Shown here: positions 52,801-62,660 of the stretch, in pieces | Layout of the letters: every line of letters starts with the position of its first letter | Position numbering within the stretch: the stretch's first letter is position 1 | From: Pyrus communis | Taxonomy: Eukaryota; Streptophyta; Magnoliopsida; Rosales; Rosaceae | Assembly: GCF_963583255.1 (NCBI RefSeq) | Contig: NC_084803.1 | Coordinates: forward strand, 25,704,428-25,768,427 | Direction: 5' to 3' | DNA length: 64,000 nt | Notes under the pieces: generated by a model | Database searches by the model: none | Seen by the model: the letters and a program-made list of their open reading frames with translations, nothing else | What the model was told of the DNA's origin: nothing | Program-made: the position numbers and the translations under genes

Positions 52801-54242
52801 GGCTGTGGAATAGGTGACATGTAGTAAAGACCATCACGCATCTTACCCGAACCAATCATCTTCCCTGAAGCCAAGTCCTGCAAAACACAAAAGGAGGGAA
52901 ACAAAATAGCACAACAATTGAGAGAGTCAGTCACTTTGCTAACGGACATGAGATTGAGGTTGAAGGACGGAACACACAAAACATCGGCCAAAGGTATGTT
53001 AGAAGTAAAGGGTATGGTGCCAGTGCAAGTGATGGGAACTGAAGAACCAATGGGCAAATTAACAGCGGGTATAGGTGGAGGTTTGATGGTGGTAAATAAA
53101 GTAGAATCAGAAACAATATGATATGTAGCTCCACTATCCAAGATCCATGGCTTAGTAAACGCAGAATTAATGGAAGTAAAGGAATTCAAACCTGCGGCAT
53201 GTGCATAGGCGTTCCCATTATCAGAGGAAAGTAAAGAGAGAGCATGAGTTAATTGTTGAATCTGATCCGCAGATAGGGCACTCAATGGATTGGTAGTGGT
53301 GGATGCAGGAGGGCATGTTGGTTGCGGCATTGATGGCCCTTGAGGATTTGAGATGGTTTGTGCTGCATGAGCAGCATGCACGGGACGTGAGGAAGGGCCT
53401 CGTTGTTGTCGACCGTGTTTATTGCCGTGTCCTCCATTAGGGTTAGGGACCCACGTGCCATTCTTAATCTTGCACCTATCATCTGTATGTCCCCGTTTGT
53501 CACAGAAACTGCAATGGTATTTCAGAGTACGACAATTGTCGATGGTGTGTTCCTCTCGGTTGCAATGATCACAGCGTTGAGTAGAGTTGCGGGTCTGTGC
53601 TGCGGCAGCAAGGGAAAAATTGTCGGATGGCGATTGTTGATGTTGTTCTGATGTCAACTGACGTTGTTGCTCATGATTGCTGACAAAGGAATAAGCTTGA
53701 TGAATGTTGGGCAATGGTGTCATCATGAGGATGCTAGTGCGAACGGTGTCGTGAACGTCGTTAAGACCCATAAGAAATTGCATAATCCGGTACTGTTCTC
53801 GTTGCTCATGATGTTTATCCATTAGGTTACAGATGACGGGGTCTTCATAAGCATCGAGTTGGGTCCAAAGATGCTTAAGTTCGGTAAAGTATGCTGAGAC
53901 AGTCATGGAGCCTTGAGATAAAGAGGCAATCTGTTTCTGGATTTGATAAATTGTTGGTGTGTTTTGCTGGGAAAACTGATGCTTGAAATCTTCCCAAATC
54001 TTGTATGCAAAAGTGGCATGAACAACTCTGTTAGAGAGATGAGATTCGACTGAGTTGGAGATCCATGATAGGATCATGCTGTTGCAGCGTGCCCATAAGG
54101 CATAGTCTCCTGGTTGTTTATCTTCCGAAGGGGGTTGAAGGGAACCATCGATGAACCCGATTTTATTTTTAGCACGTAAAGCATGAAGCATGGACTTGCT
54201 CCAGGAGGAATAATTAGTGCCATTCAGTTTTTTCAGAAACAA
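49893..54242 (-). CDS. Copia-2 gag-pol polyprotein, open for about 1,449 codons
   Basis: In order: copia gag domain (residues 5-190); two CX2CX4HX4C knuckles (CDHCNREEHTIDNC and CSFCDKRGHTDDRC, about 220-260); protease WILDSGATYH (about 365); GAG-pre-integrase (LWHQRLGHPSPYRL, about 490-545); integrase core with HCDIWGP, RVDNGSEF and NGVVERKH (about 550-715); a proline-rich linker; reverse transcriptase with IYVDDILITG (about 975-1215); RNase H with AFCDSDWGRC and [10 protein letters not shown] (about 1300-1440). All catalytic residues are present and no internal stop exists. The open frame has no ATG at its start; it begins at a TTG. The natural start is probably the ATG at 54345, one frame away (see the separate entry), so the protein is blocked at its N-terminus unless ribosomes shift or start elsewhere. 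Confidence 0.93.
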   Translation of the reverse strand: MFLKKLNGTNYSSWSKSMLHALRAKNKIGFIDGSLQPPSEDKQPGDYALWARCNSMILSWISNSVESHLSNRVVHATFAYKIWEDFKHQFSQQNTPTIYQIQKQIASLSQGSMTVSAYFTELKHLWTQLDAYEDPVICNLMDKHHEQREQYRIMQFLMGLNDVHDTVRTSILMMTPLPNIHQAYSFVSNHEQQRQLTSEQHQQSPSDNFSLAAAAQTRNSTQRCDHCNREEHTIDNCRTLKYHCSFCDKRGHTDDRCKIKNGTWVPNPNGGHGNKHGRQQRGPSSRPVHAAHAAQTISNPQGPSMPQPTCPPASTTTNPLSALSADQIQQLTHALSLLSSDNGNAYAHAAGLNSFTSINSAFTKPWILDSGATYHIVSDSTLFTTIKPPPIPAVNLPIGSSVPITCTGTIPFTSNIPLADVLCVPSFNLNLMSVSKVTDSLNCCAILFPSFCVLQDLASGKMIGSGKMRDGLYYMSPIPQPPSSHQVSHASHLWHQRLGHPSPYRLKLASSLLSSHNISFDNNCSVCPLAKQTRLPFSLSSISTSAPFVLLHCDIWGPYKIPTHTGARFFLTIVDDFSRCTWVFLMSHKSETQTLLKSFITFAHTQFNATVKAIRVDNGSEFLSMRGYFQSSGIELQRTCVYTPQQNGVVERKHRHILTVARALRFQSNIPLIFWGDCVLTAVYLINRLPSPLLSNKSPFELLYNRPPSLAHLRVFGCLSYATTVHPTHKFEQRAQRCVFVGYPTGHKGYKLYNLETQKIFISRDVKFHETSFPFSNLSSPSFPPPTLNPPDPTSFSPLSTLPPHLDVLSTIPADTAHSPADIPSPTTPPLTPLPDTIPEPVPLSPEPVPHSPHPDHPPPATDIPTASLPLLPSLRHSTRSKQPPTWTKDYHMSHSVHLPSLAPCSTPGTRYPLSNFLSNSRFSPAHYSFLANITGPSEPTTYAEAILDPHWQQAMRTELDALHHNHTWDLVPLPAGHKPIGSKWVFKKKYKSDGSLDRYKARVVAKGYTQVAGIDYQETFSPAAKLTTLCCLLTVAAARTWFIHQLDVQNAFLHGTLLEEVYMEPPPGLRRQGETLVCRLNKSLYGLKQASRTWFTTFSDAIQKAGYHQSKADYSLFTKVRGTSITVVLIYVDDILITGNDLQEMEQLKAFLLKRFRIKDLGDLKYFLGIEFARSEKGIFMSQRKYALDILQDSGLLGARPDLFPMEQNLTLTSTDGALLNDPTKYKRLVGRLIYLTVTRPNIVYPVCTLSQFMHEPRKPHWDAAMRILRYIKGTPGQGLLFSANNNLDLKAFCDSDWGRCRATRRSVTGYCVFLGNSLISWRSKKQDNVSRSSAEAEYRAMANTCLEITWLRYILQDLQVPQKTPASLFCDNQAALYIAANPVFHERTKHIEIDCHIVREKLQAGIIRPTYVPTLFQLADIFTKALGKDQFMKLRDKLGVLNLHSPT

Positions 54243-54345
54243 GGATATGGCCAGGGTGATCTGAAGGGTGAACGTAGTATGGATGTGATAAATCCATACT
54301 AGGGTTTTTGTTTGTGTTGGTGTCGGATGTTGAACCGTCTGTCAT
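54214..54345 (-). pseudogene. N-terminal gag codons of Copia-2 in a shifted frame
   Basis: The ATG at 54345-54343 is the first after the primer-binding site and opens MTDGSTSDTNTNKNPSM and, later, HILVSEK, a typical copia gag beginning. It then runs out of the gag frame at a run of six A (plus-strand T at 54228-54233) and stops at 54214-54216. The long frame takes over at that run. A one-base length change in a homopolymer explains the break; a sequencing or assembly error is equally possible. Confidence 0.8.
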
Positions 54346-54395
54346 GGTGTTGGAAACTTTGCTAGGGTTTGATGAAGAGGAACTTTGCTAGGCAA

Positions 54396-54403
54396 TGATA
54401 CCA
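54396..54403 (-). other. Primer-binding site of Copia-2 (initiator Met tRNA type)
   Basis: Minus-strand TGGTATCA directly follows the 5' LTR. It matches the start of the site complementary to the 3' end of initiator methionine tRNA used by most plant copia elements; similarity fades after eight bases (TTGCC follows). Confidence 0.85.
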
Positions 54404-54639
54404 AATTAAATAAAGAGCTAGGTAGGTTCTGGGATGTATGCGAGAATGTGAGAAGAAGCAATACGTCTGAATATGTTTCATCTCTTTTACAGAGGCTAGG
54501 TAAGCCATATATATACAAGTACAAGATAGAAGAGTCAAACCCTAATTCTAATCCTATAAAGATGCTATCCATAATTCACGGGATAACCTTTCCTAGTACA
54601 AACACAACATTATTTATTGATTACAATATATTCTTAATA
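54404..54639 (-). repeat. 5' LTR of Copia-2
   Basis: Same 236 bases as the other LTR. It would carry the promoter driving the element leftward. Confidence 0.95.
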
Positions 54640-54788
54640 ACCTTAACCCTGTTCATCACTGGCCTCGAGCCGCTCCCCATATCTCGGGCCACGACTCATT
54701 CACAATCAACCACCAAGGTGTCCACCGTGGCTGCCAATCCAAGAGGCTGAATCACAACGCTGCGAGGTGATATCCATGGTGCACCACC

Positions 54789-55776
54789 TAAGGGTGGGTT
54801 CAGTTTTTTGCCGAAACCAAAAACTGGACCAAAATGACTATTCGGTTCAATTCGGTTTGGGTTCAGTTCGATTTTTTCTACCTGATTTAGAAAAAAAAAT
54901 AAAAAAAGTGATTACAAAATACACTCAAATCGAGTATCTTCTTCATATTTTAGCTAACTTATATAACCACCCATAAAATTGCAGTGAGATTCAGACACGT
55001 TGATTGATCCAATTTTGCAAATTGAAAAGAATTAAGAAAAAGATAGTACTTATTAAATTTGAATGTATAATCCAAATCATCTATTTTTTCTTTAAGTGGA
55101 TTCTGCTTCTGCTTAAAACCAAGTCATGGAATCTGATAATAGAGCTTTTAGGAGTGGCTATAGTGATTTCAGAGGAACACAATCAGAGTCTTCATCTGAT
55201 GATGAAACTAGTTAGTTTTCAATCTATAATCCAAATTTAATGCAATATGCACCCAAAACAGCGATACAATTTAAAATCCAACAAAGAGCTTCAGATGAGA
55301 AATGATTAATTAATTAATCGATTACAACATAATTGAGAGAGAGGTGATTAAGCCACTTACACCTCGATAAATTCCAGAAATTAAGTAATTTGCAAGACTT
55401 AATACGTTATTATTGATAAGATGTGAGCGATAGTGCAAGGAAAATAGTTGTGAGTGATGGCATGGGGCGAAAGGACAAAGGATAAACCGACAAAGATGAA
55501 GGAATGGTGTAGGAATTCAAGCCGTCGAGCTATTGAGTTTTTTAGATATGGAGTCGGTGGGTGAGAAAAGGAAGATGTGGCTGGGGTTTAGGAGAAAGAA
55601 AAGAACAACAAAAGAGGGCGGAAAATAAAAAGAAAGATGAGGGAGATGAGTGAAAGAATGAATGTGGCTGGGGGAAAGAGAAGAAGAAAGAATAGAGAAA
55701 CGTGATAGGTGCTAGGGTTAATAGTTGGCTTAGAAGTTCAATTTTTTTTAGTTTTCGATTTTTCAAACCCATCCTA
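54789..55776. mobile_element. hAT-type non-autonomous element, 988 bp, in Gypsy-3
   Basis: Ends are TAAGGGTGGGTTCAG and, reversed, TAGGATGGGTTTGAAAAATC, the GGGTGGGTT type common in plant hAT relatives. Flanks GCACCACC (54781-54788) and GTACCACC (55777-55784) agree in 7 of 8. Near the left end GGTTCAATTCGGTTTGGG repeats. No transposase frame inside. Confidence 0.85.
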
Positions 55777-55784
55777 GTACCACC

Positions 55785-57170
55785 ACGACAAGTACAATTG
55801 CAACTGTGCTACTACCCAACTCCACCCTGGCCACCATGATCACGATTGGATAGACCCAACTTATAAGGATGATGGCTCAGCTCCCACTTCGTGATGTGGC
55901 TAGGTTCCCCTAGCTTGAGATATTTTGCCCTTCACGAGTTTCACTACTTTCAACACATCAGCTTTGGAAATCCTAAAAGCTTTAGGCCAACCTTCTCGAG
56001 GCCCTGTCAACCCGTAGGCGTTGACACACACCCTAACCATCAATCAACGCAAGGCCCCAGAATTATGATCATCGCACTTTCCGTTCCCTTAGTATCATAG
56101 AAGACATTAATATGCAAAACACGTGCTTGGGAGCAAAGGAGGATTTGTAATCCGCCATGATCGATCGCCTTGTCAGCCAGCTCAAAAAGCAAGAGCTCAA
56201 TACCAGGCACATGTAGACACTCCTTGCAATGCTTGCTAAAGGCAATCTGCACGCAGAGTCTAAAGCCCATCAGCTTGCGGCTAGCTCACATTCACATATG
56301 GGATTAAAGGCCAACGTCTTGAAGAGACTTAAGGCCCAAGAAGAATTCATTTTAGGTTTGGGGAACATCGAAGCTTTCAATTGAGAACTGGCCCTCAAGC
56401 TAGCCATCACCTAGCTCCAAACCCCTGCGACAACAAACAATCAAGACTTGCTCGCTAGCCGTTTCCCTCTAACTTAAACGCCATGCTTAACTCACCAAAC
56501 AAGTACTAGATACCCACTTTGAGGCATACTCCTCTCATGTTGCTTTACGGCCCAAACTCTTGTCGCAATGTCAATAAGCTGCGGAGAAACCAAAGCCCTT
56601 CCAAAGCAACAATGTCCTTCGCTTGGTGAACGATTGAATCCAGAACCTGCTCGAACAAGAGAGGGCTATGTTAAGGAAGCTCTACAAAGAGAAGTGGCCT
56701 AAGTTAGTGGTTTGCCGTTCAGCGATGAGATTGAACAGGTGCCCACCATCAAGTGGTTCACCTAGTTGCCCTTCTCTCTATTTAAGGGAGACTCTATCCA
56801 AAATCCGCATGGGAAACACGACCCTAGTATCATAATACTCCAAAAAAAGAATGATGCGCTGATGTACAAGGTCTTTGCTAATAACCTACAAAGAGTGGCC
56901 CATGATTGGTTCCACACTTAAACCGAGTAGTGAGGAAAAAGAAGCCTAGTGAATCGCTTCGCGATTCCATCAAGAGGTTCAAGATGGAAAATGCTAAAAC
57001 TATTGCCTGCGTGAGATAATCACCTCCACGACGTTGAATACTGATCACCCCTTGTATGAAGAGATCACTATGTATCCCAGGCAATCTCTCGCTTAGATTT
57101 TCGCCTCCACAGAACACCATGCTATGTATGTCGGAATTGTGCCCAAAACCAATCATGAGGTGATACTTTA
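55785..57170 (+). pseudogene. Gypsy-3 leader end and gag
   Basis: The first 850 bases are leader or decayed gag without a stable frame. From 56640 pieces of a Tat-type gag appear: QNLLEQERAMLRKLYKEKW, then NDALMYKVFANNLQRVAHDW, then (after shifts) SLNRFAIPSRGSRWK-type text, and DHPLYEEITMYPRQSL with EHHAMYVGIVPKTNHE near the end, matching the DHPLFGELI / FALAEKHALWDEA part of relatives. Gag breaks off there and unrelated sequence follows. Confidence 0.7.
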
Positions 57171-58154
57171 CAAACATTTCACATATTACACTAATCTAGT
57201 TTAAGCTAAGGGTAAAGATTATTGTTTAAAGTCATCTCATTAAATGTTATGCGATTAAAAGATAAGTTTGAGGAATATGAAATTAGGAAAATGCAATCTA
57301 AAGATGTTAGATTCATGAAACCTTTCTCTTTGTTACACTTATCCTAACTATTATTAATTGTTAGTGACAATTTGATACAATTAAGAAAATGCAACTAAAG
57401 ATGTTAGATTCATGAGACCTTTCTCTTTGATACACTTATCCTAACTGTTATTAATTGTCTCGTTGCTCTTATAATTGGGCATTGACAATTTGGTTAGATC
57501 GGTACATACTACGACTTCTGTTCAGAGTGTGATTGGTCTCGAGTCATTGGTATGAATGACAACTAGATAATTATGTAAGTGGTCAATAAAGAGTGAGTTC
57601 ATTGAACGCGATCAATCAGGAGTTCTCATACTTATGTCATATGAGAACTCACTGGTTGAGAAATAGCAAAGTAGTTATTTGACCTGAGAAATCTTAGTTG
57701 TCTTGTGATTAAGTCCTTAATCTTTGACTATGTTAAATGCACTCTAATGCGAGGGTATCCACAACATGGTTGGGGTTAATATTGGATACAAATTCCTACA
57801 CTGTTGCAGGTGTGGAGATGCATAAATCCGACTAACCTATAAAAGAGCAAACAACTGTGCGTAAGCCTAAGATAGGGGAAGGGTGTGTGTGTGTGTGTAT
57901 GTGTGTTTGCCAAAGGCTCTCTGACGGTCAAGTTAGTAAGCAAATATAAGACTCAAGTAGTGGGCAAGAAAGTTAGAGTGCAGTGATTGCTTTACTAGAG
58001 ATGAACCCCAAGAAGGTGTATTTATACTAGTAAAGAGAGAGACATTTCTAGGATAGAATCATGTATTAAGCCGAAAGAACCCAAGAGGATATCTAGGAGT
58101 GGATATTGTATCATCTTAAGAGTATGATTACTTGCGGCGCACGTTAATTCCTAT
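57171..58154. other. Unassigned stretch with a tandem duplication
   Basis: No coding. A 75-bp block with AAGATGTTAGATTCATGA, CCTTTCTCTTTG and CACTTATCCTAACT occurs at about 57288 and again at about 57383. A (GT)n tract lies at 57884-57910. The sequence may be internal to a non-coding LTR element. Confidence 0.4.
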
Positions 58155-58427
58155 ATTGTAGGAAATCCAATAACATAGAGAACCTGCTGATTTGTTGCTG
58201 GATTAGGTTTTCGTGTCTTGTGGAACAAGAATGGTCAATCTCAGCGAACCAACTTGAACTTCGCCGACTACCCTTAAACAGAATGATAGTGGCACCACAA
58301 CTCCGTTAATCCAGCTCTGCTCGGAGTTGTTGATTCCATGACCAGACTTTTGAAGTAATTGTATCAGATTCGCCTTACTCTAAACGTAGAAAGTCATGGT
58401 CCCACAGTTAAGCTACTTAATTATGTA
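58155..58427 (+). repeat. 250-bp dispersed repeat, copy 2 (probable LTR piece)
   Basis: Matches 44430-44682 in order and strand (GGATTAGGTTTTCGTGTCTT, TCCATGACCAGACTTTTGAAG in part, AGTCATGGTCCCACAG). It lies 540 bp upstream of the primer-site-like sequence at 58965, so it probably belongs to that element's 5' LTR. Confidence 0.7.
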
Positions 58428-58964
58428 GGCATATAATTATACAACAAACGATCTTAGAACTTCAATATGTTAAGGTAGAATACTCTATCAACCAAACAAT
58501 GTGATCATATTCAAGGTAATCATATAGACAAGAGAATAATATTGGATAATAGACTGAATATACTATCAACTAAACAATGTGCTCAAGAGTATTGATATTG
58601 ATAAAGACTATATTGAATTGTAATCACAAATTGAATAGGTTCTCAAACTCTTTTGCTTAGCTTGGGCGACCATGACATATTGTTAGGTGTCACTCATGGT
58701 TTGTAGAAGTCATGATGATTAATAATCATTAAAGGAAAATTGAAACTAAGTTTCAATTCATAATCGATTAGTACGAGTTCTAATTGCCCACTGCCCCACT
58801 AACTAGAACCTAATGGATCAGACTCTTAACTTGATCGTTGGAGAGCCTTGGACTGGCACACCTTCCCCTAGTCATAAACTTTCTTATGACTATTTGTTCT
58901 TTTACAAGTTAACAAGTTTGGGCGTCTCTACTACAAGCGGTGGTGCGCAAATTTGGTTCCAACA
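58428..58964 (+). other. Probable remainder of the Gypsy-4 5' LTR
   Basis: A/T-rich and non-coding. CTATCAACCAAACAATGTG and CTATCAACTAAACAATGTG (58493 and 58563) form a 70-bp tandem duplication. It ends beside the primer-site-like sequence; no TATA box is certain. Confidence 0.4.
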
Positions 58965-58980
58965 ATTGGTGGTTTCATTG
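58965..58980 (+). other. Primer-binding-site-like sequence of Gypsy-4
   Basis: ATTGGTGGTTTCATTG followed by AAAGTT, as at 49467. It stands between LTR-like sequence and the first coding remnants. Confidence 0.5.
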
Positions 58981-59105
58981 AAAGTTGAACTCAAGAACCT
59001 CTCGACCATATCACTCTACCACTACTGTGATTGCATTAACATTATAGTGTAACTGTGCCACCCCGATGCTCAACACTGCTTCTGTCAATGAAGATGCTTC
59101 ACCTA

Positions 59106-59990
59106 TAAGTCGAAATGGGAAAGTCTGCTAAGATTTATGTGACCGTCGACAAGCTTCGAAAGGAATTGCAAAACAGAAAGCACATGAGACTTGTCGACCT
59201 TGAAAGATGCGTGAAAAAGACCCTGAAGGAGGTTGTCTCCAATTTTGTAGAGCTTGTAGCAGAGGCAACGTATGTTCAGACCTTACTAAGAACGGCTGAT
59301 CTAAACTCACAAACAAAGTGCCTACGCCGCATTCCTAAGACTTTATGTAAGAAACCCTTGAGAGCTTAGGAATCCTCGAAGGGTAAGGACCTAACCGAAG
59401 GCCCTACACTCAACATTAATTGCATTTATGGGGAACATGAGTACTTGGGAAAGACCCACAAAGAAAAGAAAGCAGCTTGGAGAAGCCTTGATTGATGTAA
59501 ACCATAAAAAAACCACTCCCAATAGACTTCAACATCTTGATGTTCTCTGGTTGGGATTTGGAGGACGTCAACTCCCCTCACAATGATGCCCTTGTCATTA
59601 AAGTCCAAATCTTCAATGTTATGGTTAGTCGCGTTTTAGTGGTCAAAATCTTTTTTAAAGACAAAATCAATAGGATAAGGATACTAGACAACATTACCAA
59701 AACCAAGACCTTGCCCCACACCTTCAGTAAAACTCTGGTCCAGTCTCTCAGAATGGTAAAACTCGTGATTCAAGAGTAGCTATATAATTACTTGGTGTTT
59801 TTCCGTGTTATTGATTGCACAACTCCTCACAATGCCATACTTGGAAGAAACTAGCTGGACAAAATGAAGGTGTTCCTTTCATCTTACCATTAATTGCTTC
59901 ACTATCCAAGGCCTGGTGATGTCAAAGATATCAGGGGAGACCAAGTAGCGGGGCGTTGCTATGTAGTAGAAAGCATGAACGTTATTTGAA
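59106..59990 (+). pseudogene. Gypsy-4 gag end and protease
   Basis: Pieces include INCIYGEHEYLGKTHKEKKA (the gag-protease border of Tat elements), WDLEDVNSPHNDALVIKVQ and VMVSRVLVVKIFF, where relatives have a D-x-G active site that is lost here. VIDCTTPHNAILGR and a GDQVAGRCYVVES-type end follow. Most of gag is missing between the leader (58980) and this point, so the element has an internal deletion. Several stops. Confidence 0.72.
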
Positions 59991-61335
59991 ATGGGGAACG
60001 AAGCTCCAGCACCACTATGGATGAAACGACATAATAATCACAGATAAGGGATCAACAGTCAAACTACAAAGAATTCGAGTTAGACCTTAACCCCAAAGAT
60101 GATAGCACTCTAAAGTCTAAAGCTGATGAGGGTGCTGTCTACATCGGCCTCGACCTCAACAAGCCAGAGCGTAGAGCCAAGATAGGGTCAAAACTATCTG
60201 ACCATGAAAAAGAGTTGTTTGCAGCTTTTTTACGGACCAACAAGGATTTATTCACATGGTTGGTGAAGGATATGCTAGGAATCGGCCCTTCCTTTATCTG
60301 CCATCAGCTCCACTTGGACTTAACTGCAAAGTCGGTTATCCAGGAAAAACCAAATCATGTCCCAAAGCAGAGCACGATTATTGAGTCAGAGATTGAAAAA
60401 CTCAAAGATTCCAACTTCATTGTCGAAGTCTACACCCCGAGTGGTTAGAGAATGTGGTGTTCGTACAAAAGAAGAACTGAAACTAGATAGTTTGCATGGA
60501 CTTCACCAATCTCAACAAGGCATTGCCCCAAGGATCTGTATCATCTCATTCGGATCGACTTGCTCGTAAATTCCACGGTAAAGCATGAGTTGCTAAGCTT
60601 TATGAAGGCTTATTCCGATTATAAGCAGATTAAGATGTACGAGGTATGTAATGTTACAGAGTTATGCCATTTAGTCTAAAAAAATGCAGGGGCAACATAT
60701 CAAAGGTTGGTCAACCAGAGGTCTTGTGGACCATGGAGGTCTAGTGGACGACATGGTCGTCAAAAGCAAGGAGAAAAAAGGCCATCTTGACCACTTTCAG
60801 GAATCTTTGACCTACTTTAGAAGTACAACATGAATCTTAATCTGTAAAAGTGCACCTTCGGAATGGCATCTGAAAAGTTATTGGGTTACCTAGTAACCAA
60901 ATGTGAAATAGAGGCCAACACTGACCAAATCAACGCAATCATGGATATAAAGTCCCCAAGAACAATAAAGAATATACAGAGTCTAACTGGAAGGGTAATG
61001 GCACTTAGCCGTTTTCTCTCGCGATCTACCAACAAGTGCAAGTCTTTCTTAGTAGGAGGCCGTCCATTTCCTTCCTCAAGTCTTCCTTGGTGTCGAAGCA
61101 TAGAGACCTCATATTTTGGTAGCTTTTGGAGAATCTATTCCTCCATCCAAATCCAAAAAACAAAATGCCAAGAAACAAAGTTCCTTTATCATATCCATAG
61201 AGCCAAGGAGCAAAGATACAAAGGATTGAAGGCTTTTTCTTGGGGGATTTGCAAGGCAAAGAGGGACTTCAAAAGTATAACAAATCTCAACTCACTTTTT
61301 GAATTTGAGTTGGGTCTTTCGTTCACAATTACTAG
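59991..61335 (+). pseudogene. Gypsy-4 reverse transcriptase
   Basis: GAVYIGLDLNKPERRAKIG, then FAAFLRTNKDLFTWLVKDML and ICHQLHLDLTAKSVIQEKP begin the domain. DFTNLNKALPQ-type and YKVMPF-like text follow in other frames, with VDDMVVKSKEKKGHLDHF near 60740, where the first part of the catalytic Y-x-DD box is disturbed. KLLGYLVTKCEIEANTDQIN, DIKSPRTIKNIQSLTGRVMA and LSRFLSRSTNKCKSF are well kept (60880-61045). RNase H and integrase are not seen; coding similarity ends near 61330. Confidence 0.8.
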
Positions 61336-62660
61336 GCTCTAAGTTTTATGGTTTAAGTTATATTTTTGAGTGCATCCAAGCATGTATCCAAATTGTTAAA
61401 TGCATGTAATATGTTGCTCCATGAACTTAGAATAATAAAACTTTCCTTCATTGTCGAACGATAAGAATTGCACCAATAAAGTTGCCGACATCTACAAGAT
61501 AAACTCAGAAACCGCCCACAAAGGCGCAGACCATAAGAGCTTGTCAAAGCCCAAGGATGATGACAAACACAAGTCGTGCTGTACAAATGAAGATTCAACC
61601 AAGGACTTTCACCAAGTTCACTGCGCCAGTCCATCTGATCAATAAAGCGACCAAAAACGAACTCTGGCTTAAGAGGCCACCTCTTTTGAAGGACGATCCC
61701 TAGAAAATGACATTCACTCTACTATTTGTATCATGTGGTATGTGCCACTCTAGAGACATGTAGGAAATGGAAAACCTACCTCAAGAAATTGCCAAGGAGG
61801 AAAAGGTTGACAAGTTCATCACCCGCAACGCGATGAAGCAGATCGAGAAGCTGAATGATGGAAAACCGCCCCAACATAAGGTTCTACAAGTCAATACTAT
61901 CTTCAATGAATAAAAATACCTTGGATAAAAATCCAAGGAGAGAAAAAAGAAAATCCAAAAGGCCCTCAATGTATTGTAGAACAAAAATTTGAAGTGATCG
62001 ACGACACTATCATCACATTCTCCAAGAATGATCACATTAGAATCTACATGCTCTATGACAATGCCATAATCGTCACCAACCAAATCAGTTATGCTGAGGT
62101 TGACCATATCTGTATTGATGAAGGCAGCATGGCTAACATCTTACAACTCTCTGCAGTGTAAAAGATAAGGTTAGTGAATGACATTAACAAACAGGTGAAA
62201 ATACTTTATACTTTTAATGGATCCACATTGACCACTATAGGCACCATTATCCTGGATGTCTAACCCTTGCATATTGTCAGTGCTAAGACCTTCATGGTCA
62301 TTGATAAGCCATCTCTCTACTAGGGGTGAAGTAGAGGAAATTTATGCCTTGAAAGAACAAGATTGACTCGTCTTCAGACAACAACTACCTCAAAGTCCGT
62401 TTTCACAACTCAGGGGGCATAGTAGGGAAAATCTATGGCAATTGAGCCATGAACTAGAGATGTGTTATACAAGGTTTGAAAGAGGCCAAGCACAAGGAAT
62501 TCACCCTATCTTCGCCCTTGCGTGTGCAACGGATAAGTGACATACCTCAACCAGTTTCGCGTAGCAATCATAGCCCGAAGGTCAGCAGACCGCCTCATCT
62601 TAATGCCTCCTATGAGGTTAGGCAGATGGCATTTATCTTAATCCTGAACTCCCCAAGTAG
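61336..62660 (+). pseudogene. Gypsy-5 gag end and protease
   Basis: A second gypsy copy on the same strand. Readable: ITRNAMKQIEKLNDGKPP, LQVNTIFNE (gag-protease border), TIITFSKNDHIRIYMLYDNA, and VDHICIDEGSMANILQLSA, where relatives have a VDNGSSANIL active-site block. LTTIGTIILDV and TFMVIDKPSLY follow with stops between. 61340-61640 is probably a remnant of leader or gag; 62320-62660 is poorly readable. Confidence 0.65.

Larger units (their letters stand above)
49650..54639 (-). mobile_element. Ty1/copia element Copia-2, 4,990 bp, complete and very young
   Basis: Two 236-bp LTRs (49650-49885 and 54404-54639) read identical base for base. The 5-bp target duplication ACCTT is present on both sides (49645-49649 and 54640-54644). 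A primer-binding site, a polypurine tract and an almost full-length gag-pol frame lie between. It sits in the leader of Gypsy-3. Identity of the LTRs means no visible change since insertion. With plant substitution rates of the order of 1e-8 per site per year, that points to at most a few hundred thousand years. Confidence 0.97.

Noticed and set aside
50609..54242. Long alternative frames over Copia-2, e.g. minus 51449-52303 and plus-strand frames at 51462-51939
   Set aside because: Shadows of the gag-pol frame; no motifs, and the true frame explains the region.
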